DNA of 64,000 nucleotides from Maribacter sp. BPC-D8. GTDB taxonomy: Bacteria; Bacteroidota; Bacteroidia; Flavobacteriales; Flavobacteriaceae. A program made the position numbers and the translations under genes. The first letter of the stretch is position 1. Each line of letters starts with the position of its first letter. The notes beneath the pieces are model-generated. The model did not search any database, was not told where the DNA came from, and worked only from the letters and a program-made list of their open reading frames with translations. The DNA lies in the NCBI RefSeq assembly GCF_035207705.1, contig NZ_CP128187.1, positions 4,154,001 to 4,218,000 on the forward strand. The letters are read 5' to 3'. Below, piece by piece: positions 15,117 to 25,500 of the stretch.

Positions 15117-15578
15117 TTAATGATGTAGTTCGAAATGAGCCTCAATTTCAACAGGTATACCGCCAGGTAAAATCATACCAACAGCACTACGAACACCTAC
15201 TCCGTTGTCGGGTCCGAAAATGTCTGCCATTAACTCACTAAAACCATTAATGACTAAAGGTTGTTGACCAAAATCGGGAGTGGAGTTGACCATTCCCAAG
15301 GTTTTTACAATCCTTTTAATTCTGTCGATATCTCCGAAATGTGTTTGTATCGTAGAAAGCATGGTAAGGGCAACTTGCCTTGCGGCGATTTTAGCTTCTT
15401 CCATTGTCATATCATGACCAGCTCTGCCGACAATTAATGAACCATCATTTTGCATAGGACCCTGGCCAGAAATATATAAAAAATGGTCAACGACTAAAAC
15501 AGGCTTGTATAAACCTGCAGGAGGTGGGGCAGGTGGTAAAACTAAACCTAATTCTTTAATTCTTTCAGAAGGTTTCAT
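15117..15578 (-). CDS. RidA (YjgF/YER057c/UK114) family enamine/imine deaminase
   Basis: A 153-residue RidA-like protein, which hydrolyses reactive enamines such as 2-aminoacrylate released by PLP dehydratases. The family Arg is in GVRSAVGMILPGGIPVEIEA, with the Glu of VEIE; LYISGQGPM and the DIDRIKRIVKTLG helix are also typical. It is somewhat longer than the classical 130 residues because of an N-terminal extension rich in Pro (VLPPAPPPAG). It stops 5 bp before the D-serine dehydratase-like gene starts, which makes a dedicated detoxifying role likely. Confidence 0.9.
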   Translation of the reverse strand: MKPSERIKELGLVLPPAPPPAGLYKPVLVVDHFLYISGQGPMQNDGSLIVGRAGHDMTMEEAKIAARQVALTMLSTIQTHFGDIDRIKRIVKTLGMVNSTPDFGQQPLVINGFSELMADIFGPDNGVGVRSAVGMILPGGIPVEIEAHFELHH

Positions 15579-15595
15579 ATGCGATTTTTTTAATA

Positions 15596-16912
15596 TTAAA
15601 TAAATGTATTTATAACAAGAACACCTACCAATCCCATAACGCCAACGGTAGTTTCCATTACGGTCCAGCTTTTTAACGTGTCTTTAACCGATAGATTAAA
15701 GTACTCTTTAAATAACCAAAATCCGCTATCGTTAACATGAGAAAGCATTAAACTACCAGAACCTATTGCCAATACCATTAATTCTGGACTTGCCCCTGTA
15801 CCTTGAACCAAAGGAAGAACTATCCCCGCAGCGGTTAAGCCAGCTACAGTGGCAGACCCAACACAAACACGTATAATGGTGGCGATCAGCCAAGCTAATA
15901 TTAATGGAGAGATTGATGATTGCTCTAATATTCCGCCAATATATTCGCTTACACCGCTATCAATTAAAACTTGTTTTAATGCGCCAGAGCCAGCGATAAT
16001 AAGGAGTACCATAGTAATGCCGGTAATAGCACTACCAACAGAATCCATAACCTCTTTCATACTTTTGCCTTGACCTAAACCTAAAGTATAAATAGCGACC
16101 AAAACGGCAATAAGCATGGCAATAGCTGGATTACCCATAAAAATTAAAATCTTGGTAAGAAAGAAATCTGCAGGTAGTAAAAGTTGAGCCAAAGCAGCTA
16201 CTGCAATTAATATAACTGGTAAAAGTGCGCTGATAATGCTATTCGCCATACTCGGCATTTCATCTTCCTTTAAAACCACAGGGTTAAGAAATTCTTTAAG
16301 CGGTGTTGCGTTAATACCTTTTAAAGTTCTTGAAAGTAATGGTCCTGCAACAATAATTGCCGGTATGGCAACTATGATTCCGTATAACAAAGTCTTACCA
16401 ATATCGGCATTAAACATAGAGGCAAGAGCTGTAGGAGCAGGATGCGGAGGTAGATAACCATGTGTTACCGATAAAGAAGCTAGCATTGGTAAGCCTACAT
16501 ATAAAAGAGGAAGACCAGTTGCTGCTGCAATAGTAAAAACTAGAGGAACCAGAATTACAAAACCTACGGAATAAAACATAGGTATACCAACAATGAATCC
16601 GGTTAGTACTACCGCCCATTGAATGTTCTTTTTTCCGAATTTCTCGACCAGTTTTGTGGTAATTCGTTGCGCTGCACCACTATCGGCAACCAACTTGCCC
16701 AGCATAGCGCCAAGACCTAAAATAATGACAAGAAATCCTAAAATATTACCGATACCTTTTTGAATGGAATCGACTACTGTAATGGGTTCCATGCCCTCGG
16801 CAATACCAACGAATAAAGAGACGATGATGAAAGTAATAAAGGCATTTAGTTTGAATTTTGCAATGAGAATGAATAGGAGAAGAATTCCTAGAATAACGAT
16901 AAATAAAGGCAT
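15596..16912 (-). CDS. GntP family permease (gluconate or D-serine type)
   Basis: A 438-residue permease with about 12 hydrophobic helices. Family features include the GLGAMLGKLVADSGAA segment, the YLPPHPAPTALA segment (about residues 150-165) and a C-terminal GSGSLMLSHVNDSGFWLF motif. GntP members move gluconate and related acids by proton symport; DsdX of E. coli, a member, carries D-serine. Here the permease heads an operon with RidA, a D-serine dehydratase-like enzyme and a dipeptidase, and there is no gluconate kinase, so D-serine or a similar D-amino acid is the better guess. Confidence 0.88.
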   Translation of the reverse strand: MPLFIVILGILLLFILIAKFKLNAFITFIIVSLFVGIAEGMEPITVVDSIQKGIGNILGFLVIILGLGAMLGKLVADSGAAQRITTKLVEKFGKKNIQWAVVLTGFIVGIPMFYSVGFVILVPLVFTIAAATGLPLLYVGLPMLASLSVTHGYLPPHPAPTALASMFNADIGKTLLYGIIVAIPAIIVAGPLLSRTLKGINATPLKEFLNPVVLKEDEMPSMANSIISALLPVILIAVAALAQLLLPADFFLTKILIFMGNPAIAMLIAVLVAIYTLGLGQGKSMKEVMDSVGSAITGITMVLLIIAGSGALKQVLIDSGVSEYIGGILEQSSISPLILAWLIATIIRVCVGSATVAGLTAAGIVLPLVQGTGASPELMVLAIGSGSLMLSHVNDSGFWLFKEYFNLSVKDTLKSWTVMETTVGVMGLVGVLVINTFI

Positions 16913-16952
16913 ATTTTAATAGAGTTAGTTTAGTTGATTCTCTAAATATACC

Positions 16953-16996
16953 ATAAAAAAAAAGCTCATCATATTTAAACTAAACATGATGAGCTT
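16953..16996 (-). terminator. Rho-independent terminator of the aquaporin gene
   Basis: AAGCTCATCAT (16962-16972) pairs perfectly with ATGATGAGCTT (16986-16996). Read on the minus strand, the 11-bp stem is followed by a run of T. It lies 17 bp beyond the aquaporin stop. Confidence 0.85.
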
Positions 16997-17013
16997 GAAC
17001 TAAAAAAAAGTTA

Positions 17014-17706
17014 TTATTTATCAGTTACTTCTGGTGAAATAGCTTTGTAAACTATTCCTGCTAAGACAGCTCCAACGATAGGTGCTAGCCAAAATAACCA
17101 AAGTTGATCTATAGCCCAACCACCAGCGAATATAGCCTGACTTGTACTACGTGCAGGGTTTACCGATGTATTGGTAACAGGTATGCTTATTAAATGTATT
17201 AGTGTAAGACAAAGACCGATTGCCAAACCGGCAAAGCCTCTTGGTGCTTTTGTATAGGTAGAACCTAAAATAACAAATAAGAACATGAACGTCATAGCTA
17301 CTTCTATGATTAAAGCAGAAGTCATACTGTATCCGCCAGGTGAATGTTCTCCGAATCCGTTAGATGCAAATCCGCCTAAAACGAAATCTGATTTACCTGA
17401 AGCTATAAGAAAAAGTATGGCTGCACCGGCAATACCGCCCAATACCTGAGCAACTATATATGGCAAAACGTCTTTACCATCAAAGCGTCCACCTACCCAA
17501 ACGCCAATTGTTACAGCTGGGTTTAAATGACAGCCAGAAATATGACCAATGGCGTATGCCATTGTAACTACGGTTAAACCAAACGCCAAAGCGACACCGG
17601 CAAAGCCAATGCCTAATTCTGGATAACCTGCGGCAAGTACGGCACTACCGCAACCACCTAATACCAGCCATAGTGTGCCGATAAATTCTGCAATAAATTT
17701 TTTCAT
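17014..17706 (-). CDS. aqpZ: Aquaporin Z, water channel
   Basis: A 230-residue channel with six membrane helices and both NPA loops: HLNPAVTIG and SVNPARS, the latter with the selectivity-filter Arg. The narrow-filter residues and length fit AqpZ rather than the longer glycerol facilitator GlpF. The start at 17706 ([13 protein letters not shown]) is the usual AqpZ beginning; the upstream ATG at 17763 would add 19 residues of no known kind. The gene stands alone, with its own terminator. Confidence 0.95.
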   Translation of the reverse strand: MKKFIAEFIGTLWLVLGGCGSAVLAAGYPELGIGFAGVALAFGLTVVTMAYAIGHISGCHLNPAVTIGVWVGGRFDGKDVLPYIVAQVLGGIAGAAILFLIASGKSDFVLGGFASNGFGEHSPGGYSMTSALIIEVAMTFMFLFVILGSTYTKAPRGFAGLAIGLCLTLIHLISIPVTNTSVNPARSTSQAIFAGGWAIDQLWLFWLAPIVGAVLAGIVYKAISPEVTDK

Positions 17707-17901
17707 TTTAATAAGGTTTAATTGATTGTACTTATTAAGAAACCATTTTTTTAATAAAGTCACAATTAATTCAATAATTTATTAATGAATTTAAAATAAA
17801 ATTGACTTATAACGAAAGTATTCTTATTAAAATGAATTTATTGGTGCGTATTTAATAATTGTCAGGAAAGTACTATTTGACATAGTGAAGCGTTTTTTAG
17901 C

Positions 17902-18801
17902 TTATTTGTTTTCGATATAATCTTTTAGTTTCTGCGGACCTTCCAATAAAATGCGAACTACTCGCAATGTGCCGTCATCAGTAGTATTTATTTGCCACTT
18001 TATTAAAGAAATACATCCTTTTTCAATTTCAATACCGGTAATACTTCTTGGGTGAACACAGCTACCATCATTAAAAAGAGGAATATCACCAGGTTCAGGA
18101 AAGCGTGGTCTATGGGTATGACCTACAACGGTAACCTTTAAGTCGTTTTTTAGAATCCACTTTTTTGTGCGACGCTCTACTTTTATAAGTTCTGTGTAGT
18201 TTTTGGCGGGTGAAGTTGGGTCGGCAATACCCCAAACTTGTAAAGGTTTCCAAAGAACACGTACCAAAAAACGTCCCCAACGCCAAAAAGTGTAGTTCCA
18301 CCAATCTGCTTGATGCCCATGGGTAAGAAAAACTTCTTGTTGGGTTTCTTTATGTTTTAGAATAAGAGCTTCATGATATTTTATGCCTTCAAAAAGCGAT
18401 TTGTCTTTGTCGTCTATCGGCTCAAAATAACTAGAAAGGTGTTTTTTAACATAGGCTTCGTCTTTGTAGACCATATCATGATTGCCCCATATCATATGCA
18501 GTTTATGCTCTAAATGAAATTGCTTTAAGAGCTTAAATACATTTTTATGAGCTTCAAAAATAGACTCGAAATGAATGTTTTCCCAAAGTTCATCGCCATC
18601 ACCAAGTTCACAATAATCAAACCCTTCAGCATAGTAGAATTTTAACGCGTGATAATAGATGTTTCTATTGTTGGCAAATTCATCGGCAAAACTGTTGTCG
18701 CCCCTATGGCAATCACTAAAAAGTATGAATTTAGAAGAGTCGTCAAACGGAATAACTTTAGCATTATTGTAAGCTCTAGTAAGTCTACTATCCGATGACA
18801 T
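17902..18801 (-). CDS. Calcineurin-like metallophosphoesterase
   Basis: A 299-residue cytoplasmic phosphoesterase with the full motif set: LFSDCHRGD (D, H), ELGDGDELWEN, WGNHD, FLTHGHQADWW and VVGHTHRPRFP. No signal peptide is present. Some relatives act on lipids (UDP-diacylglucosamine hydrolase-like) or nucleotides, but this one lacks features that decide it. It is divergent from the GAF-domain gene with 110 bp between. Confidence 0.88.
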   Translation of the reverse strand: MSSDSRLTRAYNNAKVIPFDDSSKFILFSDCHRGDNSFADEFANNRNIYYHALKFYYAEGFDYCELGDGDELWENIHFESIFEAHKNVFKLLKQFHLEHKLHMIWGNHDMVYKDEAYVKKHLSSYFEPIDDKDKSLFEGIKYHEALILKHKETQQEVFLTHGHQADWWNYTFWRWGRFLVRVLWKPLQVWGIADPTSPAKNYTELIKVERRTKKWILKNDLKVTVVGHTHRPRFPEPGDIPLFNDGSCVHPRSITGIEIEKGCISLIKWQINTTDDGTLRVVRILLEGPQKLKDYIENK

Positions 18802-18911
18802 GGTCTATTTTTCGTTAAATATCCGAAAATCCAGTCAACCATAGGGCTTAGAGCCTTAAAAAACTTGGTATATTTTGTAACTTTACACCCAATTAGTAGA
18901 CTAACTGAACC

Positions 18912-21284
18912 ATGGGAAAGCACGAGAGAAAGATAATGCCGGTTAAGCACCTCATAAGTTTTGAAAAACTTCTAGAGAAGTATGATGAACATTTGAAGGG
19001 TGATGATCCTTTTTTGGCGGCTACTGCTGAACGAATTTTGTCTATTGAAAAAGGTTTTCCTGAACTGCGAAATGGTTTTTCAGATTTCACTTTATTAGAG
19101 ACAAATAAAGATCTCATTAATCGTATTCTACAAGATACATTTACAGAAGCTTTAAGTGGCAACGAGATAAAGGTAGCAACGTTACCTTATCAAGATATGA
19201 TTATAAAGTCATCTAAGCGTTTTCAAAAAATTATTGAAGAAGCAGGTGATGATTATGTGCCAGAATTAAGAAATGTTGGCGATGATATGGATTATATCAT
19301 GAGCTGCGTAGTGGTGTTGAATTATTACTATGGTTATCATTTAGATTTTAGTCGCCCTTATTTTTATGATATTCCAGATGCAAATGGTGTAATGCGCCAT
19401 TATCGTATTTTATATAATGCCGATTTTATTGATATTATTCCTACAAAGAAAGCTAAAGAGATTACTCAAGAAGATGTAGATGAATTATTGGCTAGCCCAA
19501 ATGATATTAAACTTTGGATGGAGAAAATTCCGCCAGAGAGTTTTGTATCCAAAGGTTTTGTAATAGCTAATTTGTTCGATGTTACTATGGAGCAGGCAAT
19601 TTCGAATATTAAGTCGAAATTGATTTCTAAGAATACGATACAGCCTACAAATTTCATGCACGATTTGCAGGAAACTTTTAAGTCGTTTTTTAGATTACCG
19701 AATATTAAAGTAGGTTTTGCATCTTTTGATGCTAAGAATAATGAGTTTGAAGAAGTCGCAGGTATGGGCTTTGAAAGTTTTTTATTGGGTGGTGAGCACC
19801 ATATGAACTGCAAGACTGCTTTATGCGAAGATTCTTATGATAAATTAATTGACCACAATTCATACTTTACGATAACAGATATGGACCGTAAAGTGGAGCA
19901 GTCTGGTAATATGAATCCGTACAGGGGGTTGAAAGAACAAGGAATACAAAGTGCCATTTTTGCTCCAATAGCTTATGAGAATAATCTTTTAGGAGTTTTA
20001 GAGATTGTTTCTGAAAAGAAAGGAGTGCTTAATGGTGTAAATGCGCAAAAGTTAGATGATGTATTGCCATTTATTGTATCTGCAGTGGTACGAACCAAAA
20101 ATGAGGAAAATAATAGAATAGACGCTATCATACAGAATGAGTGTACATCTGTACATTCTTCGGTTTATTGGAGGTTTCAAGAAGAAGCTAAAAAATTTAT
20201 GTTAGACGAAACTGAAGGTAGGGCTCCTTCATTTAAAGAAATCGTTTTTAAAGATGTCTATCCTTTATTTGGTCAAATAGATATTAAAGATTCTTCGCAA
20301 GCTAGAAATTTAGCTATTCAGCGAGATTTAATGATACAGCTTTCAGAAATAGATAATGTGCTGAATATTGCGGTAAAAACATGGGATTTACCAATCTATG
20401 AGGAATTAATTTTTAGGGTTAATAATCATCTAGAGAGTATAAAGGAAATGCTTTATACGAACAGTGAGCAGGCTATTTTTGATTTTGTACATGACGAAAT
20501 ATCACCTGTTTTTGCGCATCTAAAAAAGTCTGATAAAGATATAGAGAAGCATATTTTAAAATATGAATCTAAAATAGATATGGGCACGGGGTCTTACTAT
20601 GACCATAGAAAGAACTATGATGAAAGTGTAACATTAATCAATAAAAAGCTTTCATCGGTTATTGATAAAAGACAAGAAAGCGCTCAGGCAATGTTTCCTC
20701 ATTATTATGAGCGTTACAAAACAGATGGTGTAGAGCATAATCTATACATTGGTGCGTCAATATCAGAAAGCAGGGAATATAATCCGTTATATCTTAATAA
20801 TTTAAGGTTATGGCAATTGCAGGTAATGGTAGAAATGGAAAATGCACATTATGCATTAAAACCAAAATTACCGGTACCGTTAGATGCCGCATCGTTGATA
20901 TTGGTGTATAATACGTCATTATCTATTCGCTTTAGAATGGATGAAAAGCAGTTTGATGTTGATGGTACTTACAATGCACGGTACGAGGTAATTAAAAAGA
21001 GAATTGATAAGTCCTTCATAAAAGGTACCGATCAAAGGTTAACTCAAAAAGGAGTGCTTTCTATTGTGTATTCTCAAAAGAAAGATGAATTAGAATATTT
21101 AAGATATATCAAATTCTTAAAGTCTAAAGGTTGCTTTACCAATAAGATAGAAATTGTAGAGCTAGAAGGTTTACAAGGTGTATCTGGCTTAAAAGCTATA
21201 CGTGCAGAGATTCTATATAAAAGAGAACAAGAACCAGAAAAGACATATACGTACCAAGATTTAATGGATGCTTTAAAAGAATAG
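18912..21284 (+). CDS. GAF-domain protein of unknown function
   Basis: A 790-residue, apparently soluble protein with no signal peptide. A GAF-like domain covers about residues 250-400 (KVGFASFDAKNNEFEEVAG and SAIFAPIAYENNLLGVLEI), which would bind a small ligand. The N-terminal 250 and C-terminal 390 residues are mainly helical and not recognised; there is no kinase, cyclase or HTH motif. Start may be 18912 or the ATG at 18936 (MPVKHLISFEKLL). The last 12 bp overlap the convergent HD-PycTM gene, so the two transcripts are antisense at their ends. Confidence 0.75.
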   Translation: MGKHERKIMPVKHLISFEKLLEKYDEHLKGDDPFLAATAERILSIEKGFPELRNGFSDFTLLETNKDLINRILQDTFTEALSGNEIKVATLPYQDMIIKSSKRFQKIIEEAGDDYVPELRNVGDDMDYIMSCVVVLNYYYGYHLDFSRPYFYDIPDANGVMRHYRILYNADFIDIIPTKKAKEITQEDVDELLASPNDIKLWMEKIPPESFVSKGFVIANLFDVTMEQAISNIKSKLISKNTIQPTNFMHDLQETFKSFFRLPNIKVGFASFDAKNNEFEEVAGMGFESFLLGGEHHMNCKTALCEDSYDKLIDHNSYFTITDMDRKVEQSGNMNPYRGLKEQGIQSAIFAPIAYENNLLGVLEIVSEKKGVLNGVNAQKLDDVLPFIVSAVVRTKNEENNRIDAIIQNECTSVHSSVYWRFQEEAKKFMLDETEGRAPSFKEIVFKDVYPLFGQIDIKDSSQARNLAIQRDLMIQLSEIDNVLNIAVKTWDLPIYEELIFRVNNHLESIKEMLYTNSEQAIFDFVHDEISPVFAHLKKSDKDIEKHILKYESKIDMGTGSYYDHRKNYDESVTLINKKLSSVIDKRQESAQAMFPHYYERYKTDGVEHNLYIGASISESREYNPLYLNNLRLWQLQVMVEMENAHYALKPKLPVPLDAASLILVYNTSLSIRFRMDEKQFDVDGTYNARYEVIKKRIDKSFIKGTDQRLTQKGVLSIVYSQKKDELEYLRYIKFLKSKGCFTNKIEIVELEGLQGVSGLKAIRAEILYKREQEPEKTYTYQDLMDALKE

Positions 21285-22490
21285 TACTTGGCTTAGTAAC
21301 TCTATTTTACGATCCGGACCAAAGAATTTAAATGAAACAGCAAATGCTATTACAGATAGTATCATGCCGATCATGAATATGGTATAAGTCCATCGTAAAA
21401 GTGAATATTTTCTATTAAGAACTATCCCAAGAAAATAAAGATCTTTAGTTAAAGAAGTGTAGATATAATCTTTGTCCTTTAGCATTTCTTGTATAGCCCA
21501 TTCATACTCGCTTAATGCCATTTTATGAAAGTTACCGAAGAACAATAAGTTTACATTTTTGTTAGCGACATCTTCTTTGGTGAACTCACCACTTGTAACG
21601 TTTGGTCTGGTTGCTAGTACTGCCAAAACCATAGAGACCACACTAAAGAATACGAATATTACAGTAGGGTAAATAAGGTAGTCGTTAGAAGGGTTATCTA
21701 ATTTCGGAATAAGGTTAGATAGTGCTAAAGATATAATTATAGCATTTACAGATAATAAAATGTTAGCCTTGGTATCTGCAATGTCACTAAGGGTAATATG
21801 GTTTTTTAGCGTTACACGATATAGTGTCTGAATACCTCTATCAGGGCTTTCGCTTTTAAATTGTGCTTTAAGTTTCTCTTTCTTGGCAAGTTTCTTTTCA
21901 GATTTCTTGTCTTTTATCAGCTTTCTTAAATTCTTATCTTTTTTCTCGATCCAATGTTCTTTAGCATAATCTGTATAGTAATGGTGATCGGTTCTGAATA
22001 ATTGAATATTGAGTTCTAGCCATTCTTTTTGGCTATAATTCTTAACTCCGAAAAGCTTTAGTTCTTCACGCAGTAGATCAGATGTTTCTAGGTAGCTGCT
22101 CTGTGCAAAATGAGAACAGTCGGCATCGCGTATAATTTCTTCCATTAAATTATTCGGCTTTGCATCCCATTTTGTAGCGCGTATACACGATTTAACTTTT
22201 TCTATTCCGTCTTTACTATAGCCCTGTTCGGTTAAAAATTTCTCTGCAATTTCGCAACTACTTTCCTCGTGTTCGTTGATGCCTTTTGTAAATCCGGTGT
22301 CGTGAAACCAAGCTACGATTTCTAATAGCTCCTCATCCTGATTGGATAGAGAACATGAATCAAGTAATTGTTTAGTACTTTTAACGACTCTTTGTGTATG
22401 TCTTAGATTATGGTATAGAAACTTCTTATCCAAATGATTGGTAAGTAAGTCGATTACAAACTGTTGTGTGTTATCTAAGATTTTTGACAT
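21273..22490 (-). CDS. HD phosphohydrolase fused to a Pycsar-effector-like (PycTM) membrane domain
   Basis: A 405-residue two-domain protein. Residues 1-180 form an HD hydrolase with RHTQRV (His31), WFHDTG (His63-Asp64), His74 and the later DAD (122-124). A Lys/Glu-rich linker follows (about 180-212). Residues 219-405 resemble the PycTM/DUF5706 domain, with RVTLKNHITLSDIADTKANI followed by two or three membrane helices and a C-terminal one near 370-390. PycTM proteins are effectors that respond to cCMP or cUMP in anti-phage defence. No pyrimidine cyclase is nearby, so this may be a housekeeping relative. It is convergent with the GAF gene and divergent from the large fusion. Confidence 0.85.
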   Translation of the reverse strand: MSKILDNTQQFVIDLLTNHLDKKFLYHNLRHTQRVVKSTKQLLDSCSLSNQDEELLEIVAWFHDTGFTKGINEHEESSCEIAEKFLTEQGYSKDGIEKVKSCIRATKWDAKPNNLMEEIIRDADCSHFAQSSYLETSDLLREELKLFGVKNYSQKEWLELNIQLFRTDHHYYTDYAKEHWIEKKDKNLRKLIKDKKSEKKLAKKEKLKAQFKSESPDRGIQTLYRVTLKNHITLSDIADTKANILLSVNAIIISLALSNLIPKLDNPSNDYLIYPTVIFVFFSVVSMVLAVLATRPNVTSGEFTKEDVANKNVNLLFFGNFHKMALSEYEWAIQEMLKDKDYIYTSLTKDLYFLGIVLNRKYSLLRWTYTIFMIGMILSVIAFAVSFKFFGPDRKIELLSQVLFF

Positions 22491-22547
22491 AGAAGAAATT
22501 GGTTTGAAATATCCAAATTACAAAATTTTAAAGAGGGCAACGTTACT

Positions 22548-25500
22548 ATGAAAAAATTATATGCATATCTGTCGGTTTTTATATTCATTACTAGCTGTGC
22601 TACGTACAATACTAAATACGTAGACGAAAAATTTGCTGTAGATGTAAACGAGTCTAAAGAGATATCTCATACTTTTTATTTGATTGGTGATGCGGGTTTA
22701 TCACCTATGGGCGGAATGAATCCTGCTTTAAAAATTTTCAAGAATAGACTAGATAAAGCAGGTAAGAAAAGTACTGCTATATTTTTGGGAGATAATATTT
22801 ACCCAGCTGGGCTACCAGACCCTAAAGATTCTACTGAAGCATATAGAATTGCAAAAAATCATTTAGATGCGCAGTTGAATACATTGAATGACTTTAAAGG
22901 GAGACCACTTTTTATACCCGGTAATCATGATTGGTATACAGAAGGTTTAGTTGGTCTAGAGCGAGAAGAAAATTACATTAAAAAAGCATTAAAGGAAAAA
23001 GAAAAGAACCCATTTTTGCCAGAAAATGGATGCCCGATTGATGTTGTGGAAATAGGTGATGATGTCGCCATAATTACCATAGATACAGAATGGTATTTAA
23101 CCAATTGGGACAAACGCCCAGATATTAATGACAAGTGTGATATAAAGAGTAGAGCAAAGTTTTTCTTAGAGCTTGAAGATGCGATAAAAGGCTATCGCGA
23201 CCGCACAACGGTTATTGCAATGCATCACCCTAGTAATAGTTATGGAGAGCACGGTGGGCAATATTCGATAAGAAAGCATTTTTATCCTAAGAAAATGGCA
23301 GTGCCTTTACCTATTTTGGGTTCATTTATAAATGTACTTAGAAGCACTTCGGGTGCATCTATAGAAGACGTAAATAACAAACGTTATAGAGAATTAATGA
23401 ATAGGGTAACTACCTTGGCGCAGTATTCTGATCGTGTAATATTTGCATCTGGTCATGAGCATACGTTGCAATATTTAGTTGAAAATAATACTCCGCAGAT
23501 TGTAAGTGGTTCTGGGTCGAAAGAAGGTTTTACACGATTATTGAACGGTTCTCAGTTTAATACTGGTAAAATGGGATATGCGACTTTAGAAGTGTATACC
23601 GATGGCTCGTCTAGGGTGCGTTTTTATGGTGTAGACGATGAAGAGAGCGAAGAGTTTTTATTTACGAATGAAGTGTTGCCGCCAACTCAAAAAGAATATA
23701 TAGGGGAGTTTTCTGCTCAATTTCCAGATAGTATAAGCGCATCTGTGTATACAAAAGATGAAATTGATAAAAGCGGATTTTATAAAGGAATTTGGGGTGA
23801 TCGTTACCGCGAGTATTATGGTACAGAGGTGAAAGTTCCGACTGTAAATTTAGATTCTCTGATGGGAGGCTTAGAGCCTGTTAAAAAAGGAGGAGGTCAT
23901 CAATCTAAATCATTGCGTTTACGTGCAAAAGATGGTAGAGAGTATGTGATGCGAGCCTTAAGAAAAAGTGCAGAATTATATTTGCAGTCTATGGCTTTTC
24001 AAGATCAATATGTACTCGATGATTTAAAGGAAACTTATACGCAAGAGTTATTGCAAGATTTTTATACAGGATCACACCCTTATGGTCCGTTTACAACAGC
24101 TGGTTTGTCTGATGCGGTTGGTGTCTATCATACCAATCCAGTACTTTATTATGTACCTAAGCAACCTGCATTAAAGGAGTATAATGAAACTTTTGGTGAT
24201 GAACTTTATATGATTGAAGAGCATACAGGCGATGGTCATGGAGATTTAGCAAGCTTTGGATATTCAAATAATCTAACTAGTACCGATGGTATGCTTGAAG
24301 ACCTTCGAGATGATGAAAAATACGAAGTCGATAAAGATCTTTATTTGAGAGCACGACTTTTTGATATGGTTCTCGGCGATTGGGATCGACACGTAGATCA
24401 ATGGCGTTGGGCAGAATTTAAAGATGAGAAAAAAGGTAAAACCGTGTATAGACCAATACCTAGAGATCGTGATCAGGTATTCTCCAAAATGGGCGATGGT
24501 GCTTTAATGAAAATAGCTACTCGTATTATACCAGGTTTAAGACTAATGGAGGGTTTTAACGAAGATATTAGAAGTGTAAAAGGCTTTAATTCATCGCCGT
24601 TGACCTATGTTTTAGACTTAACATTGTTAGGTGAAACCGAAAAAAGTCAGTGGATGGTGCAGGCAAAATACTTACAAGAAAACTTAACCCCTAGTGATAT
24701 TGACGAGGCATTTAAATCTTTTCCTGTAGAAGTACGTGATGAAACAGTAGATGAAATTAAAGAAATTCTTCTGGCACGTTTAGGTCACATTCAAGAAACG
24801 GCTAATGAGTACTATCAGATATTAAATAAATATGCTGTAGTTGCAGGTACAGATAAAGATGATTGGTTTGAGATCAATAGACTGAACGATGAAGAAACCG
24901 AAGTAAAAGTATTTAGAAATATTGGCGATAAGAAAAAGCGTTTGTTTTACTATAAAGTATTTACAAAAGAAGACACAAAAGAACTATGGGTATTTGGTTT
25001 AGATGATGATGATATTTTCGAGGTTAAAAATCCGTCTAATTACGCTGGTATCAAGGTCAGAATTATTGGTGGTCATAATAATGATATTTATAGGGTAGAA
25101 GATGGTAGAGATGTCGCTTTGTATGATTTTAAAAGTAAGAAAAATACGTTTGAAGAAACTGGTGGTGCAAAAGTAAAACTGTCAGATGATTATGAGTTGA
25201 ATACGTATCAGCCATTAAAGTTGAGAAATAGTTTCAACCAGATTATCCCTACGATAGGGTTTAATCCAGATGATGGTATGCGAATAGGTTTTGTAAATAC
25301 CTATACATATAACGGTTTTAGACAGAATCCTTTTACCCAGCAACACACTTTTGCTGCATCTTATTATTTTGCGACAAGCGGATTTGATTTTAAGTATCAA
25401 GGTGAATTTGCACATGTATTCGAAAATTGGAATGCTGAGTTGAAAGCACGATTTACGAGTCCGAATTTTGCCATTAATTTCTTCGGATTTGGAAATAATA

